Shown here: positions 8,520-14,549 of the stretch, piece after piece
How the letters are laid out: each line of letters begins with the position of its first letter
Position numbering within the stretch: position 1 is the stretch's first letter
Assembly (NCBI GenBank): GCA_963204845.1
Contig: CAUJIL010000207.1
Span: forward strand, 1-14,549
Direction of reading: 5' to 3'
Source of the DNA: Pseudomonadota bacterium
GTDB lineage: Bacteria; Pseudomonadota; Gammaproteobacteria; Pseudomonadales; UBA5518
DNA: 14,549 nucleotides
Program-made: the position numbers and the translations under genes
The notes under the pieces: model-generated
The model's database searches: none
What the model was told of the DNA's origin: nothing
What the model saw: the letters and a program-made list of their open reading frames with translations, nothing else

Positions 8520-9509
8520 ATGCGCGCCATCGTCTGCGCCGAATACGGACCACCCGGCGGACTGCAGCTCGCCGACCTCCCCGACCCAGTCTGCGGCCCC
8601 GGCCAGGTGCTGGTCGCGGTGCACGCGGCCGGGGTGAACTTCGTCGATTCGCTGCTGATCGCCGGCCAGTACCAGATCCGCATCCCGCCGCCCTTCGTTC
8701 CCGGCGGCGACTGCGCCGGCACGGTGCTGGCGCTCGGCGAAGGCGCCACCGGCTTCACGCTCGGCGAGCGTGTCCTCGCGAGCCCCGGCATCGGCGCCTT
8801 CGCCGAACGGGTGGCGCTGCCGGAAACCCAGGTGCGCCGGATGCCGGCGAACATGAGCTTTGCCGCCGGCGCGGTGTTCCTGCAGCCAAGCGCGACCGCG
8901 TATTACGCGCTCCACCAGCGCGGCGCGCTGCGCGCCGGCGAGACGCTGCTGGTGCTCGGTGCGGCCGGCGGCACCGGCGCCGCCGCGATCCAGGTCGCCA
9001 AGGCCTTCGGCGCGCGCGTGATCGCCGCCGCGTCCAGCCCCGAAAAGCTTGCCGCCGCCGCCGCGCTCGGTGCCGACGTGCTGATCGACTACGGCCGCGA
9101 GGAATTGCGCGCGGCGCTGAAACTCGCGACCTCGGGGCGCGGCGTCGACCTGGTGTTCGACCCGGTGGGCGGCGCGCTGGCGGAACCGGCGCTGCGCTCG
9201 TGCGCGGAGAACGCGCGCTATCTCGTGATCGGCTTCGCCAGCGGCGAGATCCCGCGCGTGCCGCTGAACCTGCCGCTCCTGAAGAGTTGCCAGATCGTAG
9301 GCGTCGACTGGGGCGGCCACTCCGCACGCCACCCGCAGGAAGCGCGCAGGCTGGTCGATACGGTGCTCACGCTGTACGCCGAGGGGCGCCTGCAGGACCC
9401 GCCGCTGGCGCGCTACCGGCTCGAGGAGACCGGACAGGCGATCGCCGGTCTGGCGGCACGGCGCATCGCGGGACGCTGTGTGATCGAGATCGGCGCCGCC
9501 GCAGGCTGA
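8520..9509 (+). CDS. NADPH:quinone oxidoreductase, zinc-free MDR family
   Basis: A 329-aa member of the medium-chain dehydrogenase/reductase superfamily, quinone oxidoreductase (COG0604) branch, which uses NADPH to reduce quinones or activated double bonds. Visible are the N-terminal GroES-like fold (MRAIVCAEYGPP, then AGVNFVDSLLIAGQYQ and VPGGDCAGTV) and the Rossmann cofactor motif VLGAAGGTGAAAIQVAK. DLVFDPVGG and the C-terminal LEETGQAIAGLAARRIAGRCVI block are typical. The structural-zinc cysteine cluster is absent. Length is normal for the family. The ATG at 8520 has GAGG 10 nt upstream. It converges on the acyl-CoA synthetase gene with 9 bp between the stops. The NAD(P)H-dependent quinone/enone reductase class is firm; the exact substrate is not. 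Confidence 0.93.
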   Translation: MRAIVCAEYGPPGGLQLADLPDPVCGPGQVLVAVHAAGVNFVDSLLIAGQYQIRIPPPFVPGGDCAGTVLALGEGATGFTLGERVLASPGIGAFAERVALPETQVRRMPANMSFAAGAVFLQPSATAYYALHQRGALRAGETLLVLGAAGGTGAAAIQVAKAFGARVIAAASSPEKLAAAAALGADVLIDYGREELRAALKLATSGRGVDLVFDPVGGALAEPALRSCAENARYLVIGFASGEIPRVPLNLPLLKSCQIVGVDWGGHSARHPQEARRLVDTVLTLYAEGRLQDPPLARYRLEETGQAIAGLAARRIAGRCVIEIGAAAG

Positions 9510-9522
9510 GCGCGCCGCTCAG
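9506..9522. terminator. Palindrome joining the stop codons of two convergent genes
   Basis: CTGAGCG-CGC-CGCTCAG is a perfect 7-bp stem with a 3-nt loop. The TGA of the quinone oxidoreductase (9507-9509) and the TCA that is the TGA of the opposite gene (9519-9521) lie in its two arms. It would form on both transcripts. No T tract follows, so termination is only inferred from position. Confidence 0.4.
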
Positions 9523-11018
9523 GCGCCCTCATCGAACAGCGCCCGCACGGCCGGCTTCAGCGGCTTGCCGAGCGCGTTGCGTGGCAGCACCCCCACCACG
9601 CGCAGCCGCCGCGGGTGCTTGTACGCCGACAGCCGGTCGCGGCACCACGCGAGCAGCTCGTCCAGGGCGAGCGCGGCCCCGGGCCGCAGCACCACGGCCG
9701 CCGCCACCGCCTCGCCCCACAGATCGTCCGGCACCCCGACCACCGCGCACTCGCGCACCGCGGGATGCTCGAGCAGCACGTTCTCGATCTCGAGCGCCGA
9801 GAGCTTGTAGCCGCCGGACTTGATGATGTCGACCGAACGCCGGCCGAGGATCCGGTAGTAGCCGCGCTCGCGCACCGCAACGTCACCGGTCAGGAACCAG
9901 CCGTCGTCGCTGAACGCGCACCGCGTTGACTCGGGGTCGTTCCAGTATCCGTCGAACACGGCCGGACCACGCACGTGGATCTCGCCCGGCTCGTCCTCGC
10001 CGACGATCACCGCGCCCTGCTCGTCGACCAGCCGTACCTCCACGCCGGGTAGCGGCAACCCGACGCTGCCCGGTCGGCGCTCGCCGTGCAGCGGGTTCGC
10101 CAGCGCCATCCCGATCTCGGTCATGCCGTAGCGCTCGAGCAGCGCGTGTCCGCCGAGCCGCTGCCAGTGCGCGTGCACGCTGGCCGGCAACGCCGCCGAT
10201 CCCGAGATCATCAGCCGCAGCGCCGCGAAGCCGCGGGCGCAGCGCTCGCGTTGCGGCGCGGGCAGCGCCTCGAGCGCCTCGATCAGCTTCACGTACACGG
10301 TGGGCACCGCCATGAACACGCTGAAGGCACCGGCCGCGACGCGCTCCAGCACGCGCGCGGCGTCGAAGCGTTCGAAGGCATCGATGCAGGCGCCGGACCA
10401 CAGCGCGCAGCACATCACGTTGACGATGCCGTGCACGTGATGCAGCGGCAGGAACAGCGGAATCCGGTCCGTCTCCCGCCACTCCCACGCCTCGACCAGC
10501 ATGCGCACCTGCGCCGCGATCGTCGCGTGGGTGTACAGCGCTCCCTTGGGCTTGCCGGTGGTGCCACTGGTGAACACGATCATCGCGGGACATTCCGGTG
10601 CGAACTCCGGCAGGGTTCCGCTCGCCCCGGCCGCCTCCAGCGCATCGAGCCCGGTCCACTGCGCCCGCGTCGCGGCACAGGCCGCGCGCAAGGAGTCCTC
10701 CGGCTTGCCCGCCACGAGCACCCGCAGCACGCCCGCCGTGCGCAGCACGTGCTCGATCTCCGGCGCCGTGGCGGCCGGGTTCAGCGGCACCGCGCAACCG
10801 CCCGCACGCCAGATGGCCCATTGCGCCACGACGTGCGCGGCACCGGCGGGCGCCAGCAGCGCGATCCGCTCGCCGGCCAGGTCGCCGCCACCGCCGAGCA
10901 GCGCCGACGCCGCGCGCGCCGAACGCCGCAGCAGCTCGGCATACGACACGCTCGCCGTGCCCTCCTGGAATGCCGCGCGATCGGCGTGCCGCGCCACGCG
11001 CTGAAACAGTTCGATCAT
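9519..11018 (-). CDS. Acyl-CoA synthetase, ACSF3/malonyl-CoA synthetase (MatB)-like
   Basis: A 499-aa AMP-forming acyl-CoA synthetase (ANL superfamily). It activates a carboxylic acid through an acyl-adenylate and transfers it to CoA. Visible are the P-loop TSGTTGKPKG (~149), LPLHHVHGIVN, the adenine motif ERYGMTEIGMA (~297), TGDV (~375), the hinge and CoA block RRSVDIIKSGGYKLSALEIE (~395), and the catalytic Lys in NALGKPLK (~485). YGMTEIGMAL, RRPGSVGLPLPGVEVRLV and SVDIIKSGGYK closely resemble human ACSF3 and bacterial MatB as I recall them, suggesting malonate or methylmalonate as substrate. I chose the ATG at 11018; GTG codons up to 11036 are in frame but lie next to the predicted transcription start. 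It has its own promoter and converges on the quinone oxidoreductase. Confidence 0.93.
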   Translation of the reverse strand: MIELFQRVARHADRAAFQEGTASVSYAELLRRSARAASALLGGGGDLAGERIALLAPAGAAHVVAQWAIWRAGGCAVPLNPAATAPEIEHVLRTAGVLRVLVAGKPEDSLRAACAATRAQWTGLDALEAAGASGTLPEFAPECPAMIVFTSGTTGKPKGALYTHATIAAQVRMLVEAWEWRETDRIPLFLPLHHVHGIVNVMCCALWSGACIDAFERFDAARVLERVAAGAFSVFMAVPTVYVKLIEALEALPAPQRERCARGFAALRLMISGSAALPASVHAHWQRLGGHALLERYGMTEIGMALANPLHGERRPGSVGLPLPGVEVRLVDEQGAVIVGEDEPGEIHVRGPAVFDGYWNDPESTRCAFSDDGWFLTGDVAVRERGYYRILGRRSVDIIKSGGYKLSALEIENVLLEHPAVRECAVVGVPDDLWGEAVAAAVVLRPGAALALDELLAWCRDRLSAYKHPRRLRVVGVLPRNALGKPLKPAVRALFDEGA

Positions 11019-11047
11019 GGTTCGATCCACCACCACCCACGCGGGAC

Positions 11048-11077
11048 CGTATACCGGAGCCCCCGTCCCGCGGTCAA
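11048..11077 (-). promoter_or_regulatory. Candidate sigma-70 promoter for the acyl-CoA synthetase
   Basis: On the minus strand TTGACC (11072-11077, 5/6) and TATACG (11048-11053, 4/6) are separated by 18 nt. The predicted start near 11041 gives a ~23-nt leader to the ATG at 11018. This suggests the gene can be transcribed separately from the DUF1214 pair upstream. Confidence 0.45.
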
Positions 11078-11100
11078 CGGCAGGGCGTGCGCCAGCGCGA

Positions 11101-11117
11101 GGGATCGCACCGATCCC
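11101..11117 (-). terminator. Stem-loop just after the DUF1214 gene
   Basis: GGGATCG-CAC-CGATCCC is a perfect 7-bp stem with a 3-nt loop, 3 nt past the DUF1214 stop (11121-11123). It has no U tract. It may stabilise the 3' end or partly terminate before the synthetase promoter. Confidence 0.4.
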
Positions 11118-11120
11118 GGC

Positions 11121-12323
11121 TCAACGAAACCGCATCGCCAGCCCATGCCTTCGCCGCGCGATCTCACGCCGGCGCTCGTCGGGGCTGACACGCGGCGTAT
11201 CCGGCGGCAGGTTCTGCGCGAGGCTCGCGAGCGGGACCACGCGGGTTCGCGGCTGCGGTGCGGCGCGTTCCGGGAACTGGAAACGGCACAGCATGACGCC
11301 CTCGTCGAAACCGCCCGCGTCGAGCCAGTTCGGCACGCCGGGGTCGCGATGCGCGAGCACGGCGCGGAACACGCCGTCGCTGCCGACGTGCGCCTGGCGG
11401 TCGTTCCAGCTCTGGATGCGCTGGGCCGGGTCGAGCGACTCGTACCACATCGGGCTGATCTGCAGGTTCCAGTAGGCGGCGCGCGGGGGCTCGAACTCGA
11501 CCAGCAGCGCCGAGTCGGGGTCGATGCGGTAGTAACCCTGCGCGTACTGGTTTTCCGGGGCACCGGACGCCGCGGTCATGTCGTCCTCGTTGCCGCCCGG
11601 CGTGGTCGGCTGCGGCATCACGTTGACGCCGAGCACGCCGCGCATGTGCAGGCAGTAATCAGCCCACAACCGCGACTCTTCCTCGACGAACCATGCCACG
11701 TCGCGCAGCCGCTCGGCGATCCCGGCGACGCTCGGCTCGGCCGCGCCCGGGTCCCGGTCGATCCGCTCGATGAACACCCACGGCGGCTCGTCCTCGACCC
11801 AGTCGTGATAGAACTGCCGCACGTGCAGCCACTCGACGTCCGGTTCCAGCTGCAGCCAGTTGCCGGGCTGCGGTTGCGCGCTGAGGATGATCTCGAAGCT
11901 GCCGTCGGGCCCGAGTTGCAGGTCGCGGCCGGACAGGCTGCAGTCGATGCGGGTCGGCCGGGTGTAGCTCCAGATGCCGCGGCTCAGCTCGAAGCCGAGG
12001 TACGGGATGGTGCCGCGCTTGCCCCACACGCGGTAGGTGGCGTCACCGCGCAGCCGCGCACGCAGGTAATGGCCGTCGGGATTCGCCAGCCCCCAGCCCT
12101 TCCAGTTGTTGAAGTACGTGAACAGCACCGGTCGGTCACGGTCCGCGGCGTGCAGATACATGTCGAGCGCGCTGTCGAGGATCCCCGCCAGATAGCGGGG
12201 CCCCGCCGCCGCATGCCGCGGATCGGTGGGCATGTCGGTGCGTCTGAGCACCGCGGAGGCCTTTTTCAGTGATTCGCAGAACGCTTCCCACGCCTCTGCG
12301 CTCGTTGCCGTCGCATCGTTCAT
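11121..12323 (-). CDS. DUF1214 domain-containing protein
   Basis: A 400-aa protein without signal peptide or membrane segment. The C-terminal part (about 270-350) matches the DUF1214 pattern: LLVEFEPPRAAYWNLQ, ISPMWYESLDPAQR, SWNDRQAHVGSDGVFRAVLAHRDPGVPNWLDAGG. The N-terminal ~250 residues, rich in Trp and Tyr (TYFNNWKGWGLANPDGHYLRARL and WSYTRPTRIDCSL), look like a beta domain common to long DUF1214 proteins. The biochemical role of this family is not established. GGAGG lies 9 nt before the ATG, and the upstream 83-aa gene ends 4 nt before it, so the pair is translated from one message. From memory, DUF1214 genes occur near lipid, steroid or sulfotransferase genes; here the neighbours are an acyl-CoA synthetase, an SDR and a flavin monooxygenase. 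Family call is firm, function unknown. Confidence 0.9.
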   Translation of the reverse strand: MNDATATSAEAWEAFCESLKKASAVLRRTDMPTDPRHAAAGPRYLAGILDSALDMYLHAADRDRPVLFTYFNNWKGWGLANPDGHYLRARLRGDATYRVWGKRGTIPYLGFELSRGIWSYTRPTRIDCSLSGRDLQLGPDGSFEIILSAQPQPGNWLQLEPDVEWLHVRQFYHDWVEDEPPWVFIERIDRDPGAAEPSVAGIAERLRDVAWFVEEESRLWADYCLHMRGVLGVNVMPQPTTPGGNEDDMTAASGAPENQYAQGYYRIDPDSALLVEFEPPRAAYWNLQISPMWYESLDPAQRIQSWNDRQAHVGSDGVFRAVLAHRDPGVPNWLDAGGFDEGVMLCRFQFPERAAPQPRTRVVPLASLAQNLPPDTPRVSPDERRREIARRRHGLAMRFR

Positions 12324-12327
12324 CGAT

Positions 12328-12579
12328 TCATGCCTCCGAAGGAATGCCGAAGTAATCCTGGTACGCCCGGTAGCGCCGGCGCGCGGTCTCGGGGTCGAAC
12401 CCGGTCTGCGCCAGATCGTAGCGGCGGTCCGCGTAGCGACGGCTGTCCTGTGCGCGCGCCGCGAGCCAGGCCTGCATGCGCCCGCGCGCGTTCACTTCCT
12501 GCACCCACTGCGGTCGCGGTGCGGGGCGCCACAAGGCCCTCGCGGCGCCACCGTCCGGTGCGTCTCTCGACTCGTCCAT
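12328..12579 (-). CDS. 83-aa protein of unknown function coupled to DUF1214
   Basis: A small, charged, soluble protein. It begins MDESRDAPDGG; a central WRPAPRPQWVQEVNARGRM segment looks conserved in style, and it is followed by a helical Arg/Tyr/Asp-rich half ending YRAYQDYFGIPSEA. There is no signal peptide. GGGAGA lies 9 nt before the ATG at 12579. The stop is 4 nt before the DUF1214 start, and the ribosome site of DUF1214 overlaps the last codons, so co-translation is likely. A PRPxWVQxxNxxG stretch resembles one I recall near the N-terminus of some sulfotransferase-family proteins; this is only a hint. A longer in-frame reading to 12699 crosses the predicted promoter and was not used. 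Likely a partner or modulator of the DUF1214 protein, by position only. Confidence 0.75.
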   Translation of the reverse strand: MDESRDAPDGGAARALWRPAPRPQWVQEVNARGRMQAWLAARAQDSRRYADRRYDLAQTGFDPETARRRYRAYQDYFGIPSEA

Positions 12580-12642
12580 CCGGTTCGTTTCTCCCGGTTC
12601 GCGCGACCTTCCGTAACTGCCGGCAGATCCCTCAGTGCCGTC

Positions 12643-12671
12643 ACTGTAGTGCCAGATGCCCCGTACCCCAA
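12643..12671 (-). promoter_or_regulatory. Candidate promoter for the 83-aa/DUF1214 operon
   Basis: TTGGGG (12666-12671) and TACAGT (12643-12648) on the minus strand are 17 nt apart, matching the consensus at 3/6 and 4/6. The -10 lies within a small palindrome CACT-GT-AGTG (12642-12651), and GGCACT occurs twice nearby as a direct repeat. Both could be operator half-sites. The predicted leader is ~57 nt. Confidence 0.3.
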
Positions 12672-12726
12672 GGACACAGATCGTCAAGCACGCGGACAAT
12701 CCCGCTCAGCACAGGCGACGCAAGGT

Positions 12727-12755
12727 GCCGCTACCGGCGAGCGGCGCGTTATCAT
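12727..12755 (+). promoter_or_regulatory. Candidate promoter/operator of the SDR-monooxygenase operon
   Basis: TATCAT (12750-12755) matches the -10 consensus at 5/6 and would start transcription ~38 nt before the ATG at 12800. The -35 region holds no good hexamer. It is occupied by a perfect 6-bp dyad, GCCGCT-N7-AGCGGC (12727-12745). A dyad in place of a -35 fits activator or repressor binding, but a chance GC-rich hairpin is possible. Confidence 0.3.
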
Positions 12756-12799
12756 GATGCCGCACGCATCCACCATGGCCACTCCACGAGGAACACCCG

Positions 12800-13555
12800 A
12801 TGAGCAAACGCTTCGACCGGAAAACCGCACTGATCACCGGCGCCGCGTCCGGCATGGGACGCGCCACGGCGTTGCGCATGGGGAGCGAGGGGGCGCGGGT
12901 GTTCTGCGCCGACATCAACGGCGACGGCGCCCGCGCCACCGCCGAGGCGATCCGCGCCGCCGGCGGCGAGGCACGATCCGCCGCCGCCGACATCGGCGAT
13001 CCGGCACGCTGCCGTGCGCTGGTCGAGGAAACCGTCGGCGCATTCGGCGGGCTCGACATCCTCTGCAACATCGCCGGCTTCGGCGGCCTGAAGGCGCTGG
13101 CCGACGAGACGCCCGAGGGCTGGCAGCGCATGTTCGCGGTCAACGTGCACGGTCCGTTCTACCTGAGCCAGGCGGCGCTGCCCCAGTTGCTGGCGCGGCG
13201 CGGCAACATCGTCAACGTGGCCTCGACCGCCGGACTGATGGGTCAGGCGTACATGGCCGCGTACACTGCCTCCAAACACGCACTGGTCGGGCTGACCAAA
13301 TCGATGGCGGTCGAGTTCGGGCGCCAGGGCCTGCGCGTCAACGCGGTCTGCCCCGGTGGCACCGCCACGCCGTTCCTGGCGACCTTCGCAGTACCGGAGG
13401 GTGCCGATCCGGAACTCATCTCCCGGTTGTCCTTGCGCCCCGACTACGCGGCACCCGAACACATCGCGAACATGATCTGCTTCGCCGCCTCCGACGAGGC
13501 CGAGTTCGTCAACGGTGCGCTGCTGTCGGTCGACGGCGGCACGGTCGCGGGCTGA
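12800..13555 (+). CDS. Short-chain dehydrogenase/reductase, probably NAD-dependent
   Basis: A 251-aa classical SDR. The cofactor motif is TGAASGMG (13-20), with Asp38 at the end of the second strand (CADIN), which favours NAD(H) over NADP(H). NIAG (90-93) replaces the usual NNAG. The tetrad Asn115, Ser142, Tyr155 and Lys159 (YTASK) is complete. CPGGTATPF and the C-terminal VNGALLSVDGG are typical of the 3-oxoacyl-ACP reductase/hydroxysteroid-dehydrogenase-like group. GAGGA lies upstream of the ATG at 12800. The flavin monooxygenase gene starts 3 nt after its stop, so they form an operon, divergent from the 83-aa/DUF1214 pair. It probably oxidises a secondary alcohol in the same pathway as the monooxygenase; the substrate cannot be read from the sequence. 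Confidence 0.94.
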   Translation: MSKRFDRKTALITGAASGMGRATALRMGSEGARVFCADINGDGARATAEAIRAAGGEARSAAADIGDPARCRALVEETVGAFGGLDILCNIAGFGGLKALADETPEGWQRMFAVNVHGPFYLSQAALPQLLARRGNIVNVASTAGLMGQAYMAAYTASKHALVGLTKSMAVEFGRQGLRVNAVCPGGTATPFLATFAVPEGADPELISRLSLRPDYAAPEHIANMICFAASDEAEFVNGALLSVDGGTVAG

Positions 13556-13558
13556 ACC

Positions 13559-14548
13559 GTGGGCCAGTGGATCCTGCGCCTCGACCTGCGCTCGCCCGCG
13601 TTCGCCGGCGCGAACCCGCACCTGTACCGCACCGGGTTCGAGTTCGCGGCGATCGCCGACGAGTTGGGCTTCGACCACTGCATGCTGTCGGAGCACCACG
13701 GCGCCGCCGACGGCTACCTGCCGTCGCCGCTGGTCTACGGCGCCGCGATCGCGGCGTGCACGCGGCGCATGCGGCTGCGCATCTCGGCGCTGATCCTGCC
13801 GCTGCACGACCCGCTGCGCATCGCGGAGGACGCCGCGGTGCTCGACCGCATCGCCGAGGGCCGGCTGGACCTGGTGCTGGTCGCCGGCTTCCTGCCACAG
13901 GAGTTCGCGATGTTCGGGCGTGATGTCGGCACGCGCGGGCGCGCGCTCGAGGACGGCATCGCGGTGTTGCGCCAGGCGTGGCGCGGGCAGCCGTTCACCT
14001 ACGCCGGCCGCACCGTCGAGATCACTCCGCGGCCATGGCAGCCCGCCGGGCCGCCGCTGTTGCTCGGCGGTGCAACCGCGCTCGCGGCGCGCCGTGCGGC
14101 ACGCGTCGGTGACGGCTTCGTTCCCGGAATCATGGGCCTGTGGGACACCTACGCCGCGAGTTGCCGCGAGTTCGGCAAGGAGGCCGGCCCCGAGCCGGTG
14201 TTCGGCCCGCTGGCGATTTTCGTCAGCGACGATCCCGAAACCACCTGGAACCGGATCGCCCGCCACGCGTTGCACGAGACGAACTGCTACGCGCGCTGGT
14301 ACCGCGAGGGCGGCATTCCGGGGCCTTACGGTCACGTCGACAGCGCCGAGGCGCTGCGCGCCACCGGGCTCTACCAGGTGCTGACGCCCGCGCAGTGCAT
14401 CGAACTGGCGCGCGCGCTCGGCCCGCGCGGCCAGTTGTACGTGCACCCGCTGCTGGCGGGCATCGACGCCGACATCGGCCGCGAGACGCTGCGCCTGCTC
14501 GCCGAGCAGGTACTGCCCGCCTTGCGCGCGGCGGAGGAGCACGGTTGA
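13559..14548 (+). CDS. LLM-class flavin-dependent oxidoreductase (luciferase-like monooxygenase)
   Basis: A 329-aa TIM-barrel flavin oxidoreductase of the bacterial-luciferase-like superfamily. These use reduced FMN or F420, often to oxygenate ketones, aldehydes or thio-compounds. Visible are the N-terminal LRLDLRSPAF strand, ELGFDHCMLSEHHG with the characteristic EHH (45-47), DGYLPSPLV, ISALILPLHDPLRIAEDAAVLD, and GRLDLVLVAGFLPQEF. PRPWQPAGPPLLLGGAT precedes the usual flavin phosphate region. It starts with GTG at 13559, 3 nt after the SDR stop, with only a weak ribosome site, so translation probably depends on coupling. The gene is complete, ending one base before the window edge. Whether FMN or F420 is used is not visible. 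Confidence 0.9.
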   Translation: MGQWILRLDLRSPAFAGANPHLYRTGFEFAAIADELGFDHCMLSEHHGAADGYLPSPLVYGAAIAACTRRMRLRISALILPLHDPLRIAEDAAVLDRIAEGRLDLVLVAGFLPQEFAMFGRDVGTRGRALEDGIAVLRQAWRGQPFTYAGRTVEITPRPWQPAGPPLLLGGATALAARRAARVGDGFVPGIMGLWDTYAASCREFGKEAGPEPVFGPLAIFVSDDPETTWNRIARHALHETNCYARWYREGGIPGPYGHVDSAEALRATGLYQVLTPAQCIELARALGPRGQLYVHPLLAGIDADIGRETLRLLAEQVLPALRAAEEHG

Positions 14549-14549
14549 T

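Noticed and set aside
10086..12272. A 728-codon open frame on the plus strand
   Set aside because: Antisense to the acyl-CoA synthetase and DUF1214 genes. Arg/His/Gln-rich with no family motif.
12752..14542. A 596-codon open frame on the minus strand
   Set aside because: Antisense to the SDR and the flavin monooxygenase. No recognisable domain, and composition typical of a GC-rich shadow.

Overview
The window is a GC-rich bacterial chromosome segment, most likely from a gammaproteobacterium. The reasons are a proteobacterial-type GltB, a REP-associated (RAYT) transposase with GGGG(T/A)CAGAGTC repeats, and a PEP-CTERM protein behind a sigma-54 promoter. The exact order cannot be fixed from the sequence. 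Thirteen protein genes are supported. There is no rRNA, tRNA or CRISPR array that I can see.

Left part (1-5591), all on the minus strand. It holds the first ~972 codons of glutamate synthase large chain gltB, which runs off the left edge; a RAYT single-strand transposase with repeats at its 3' end and a cluster of REP-like palindromes before its start; a small exported protein of unknown function; and a two-gene unit of a divergent 6-pyruvoyl-tetrahydropterin synthase (PTPS) homologue and a short-chain dehydrogenase (SDR). The PTPS homologue has ExxHGH and no catalytic Cys, the pattern of the PTPS-III enzymes that make the folate precursor hydroxymethyl-dihydropterin. Its partner SDR starts 7 nt after it.

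Middle (5774-9509). A secreted protein combines a carboxypeptidase-regulatory-like domain, a CxxCH heme c site and a virginiamycin-B-lyase-type beta-propeller. It converges on a PEP-CTERM surface protein whose gene has a near-perfect -24/-12 RpoN promoter. A zinc-free quinone oxidoreductase is transcribed divergently from the PEP-CTERM gene.

Right part (9519-14548). An ACSF3/MatB-like acyl-CoA (malonyl-CoA type) synthetase, a DUF1214 protein and an 83-aa protein lie on the minus strand. Divergent from them are a second SDR and a luciferase-like flavin monooxygenase, 3 nt apart. Together with the quinone oxidoreductase this looks like accessory redox and acyl-CoA metabolism, but no substrate can be named.

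The observations most worth following are the Cys-less PTPS/SDR pair, the heme c-propeller fusion, the RpoN promoter of the PEP-CTERM gene, the RAYT/palindrome cluster just upstream of gltB, and the coupled 83-aa/DUF1214 pair.
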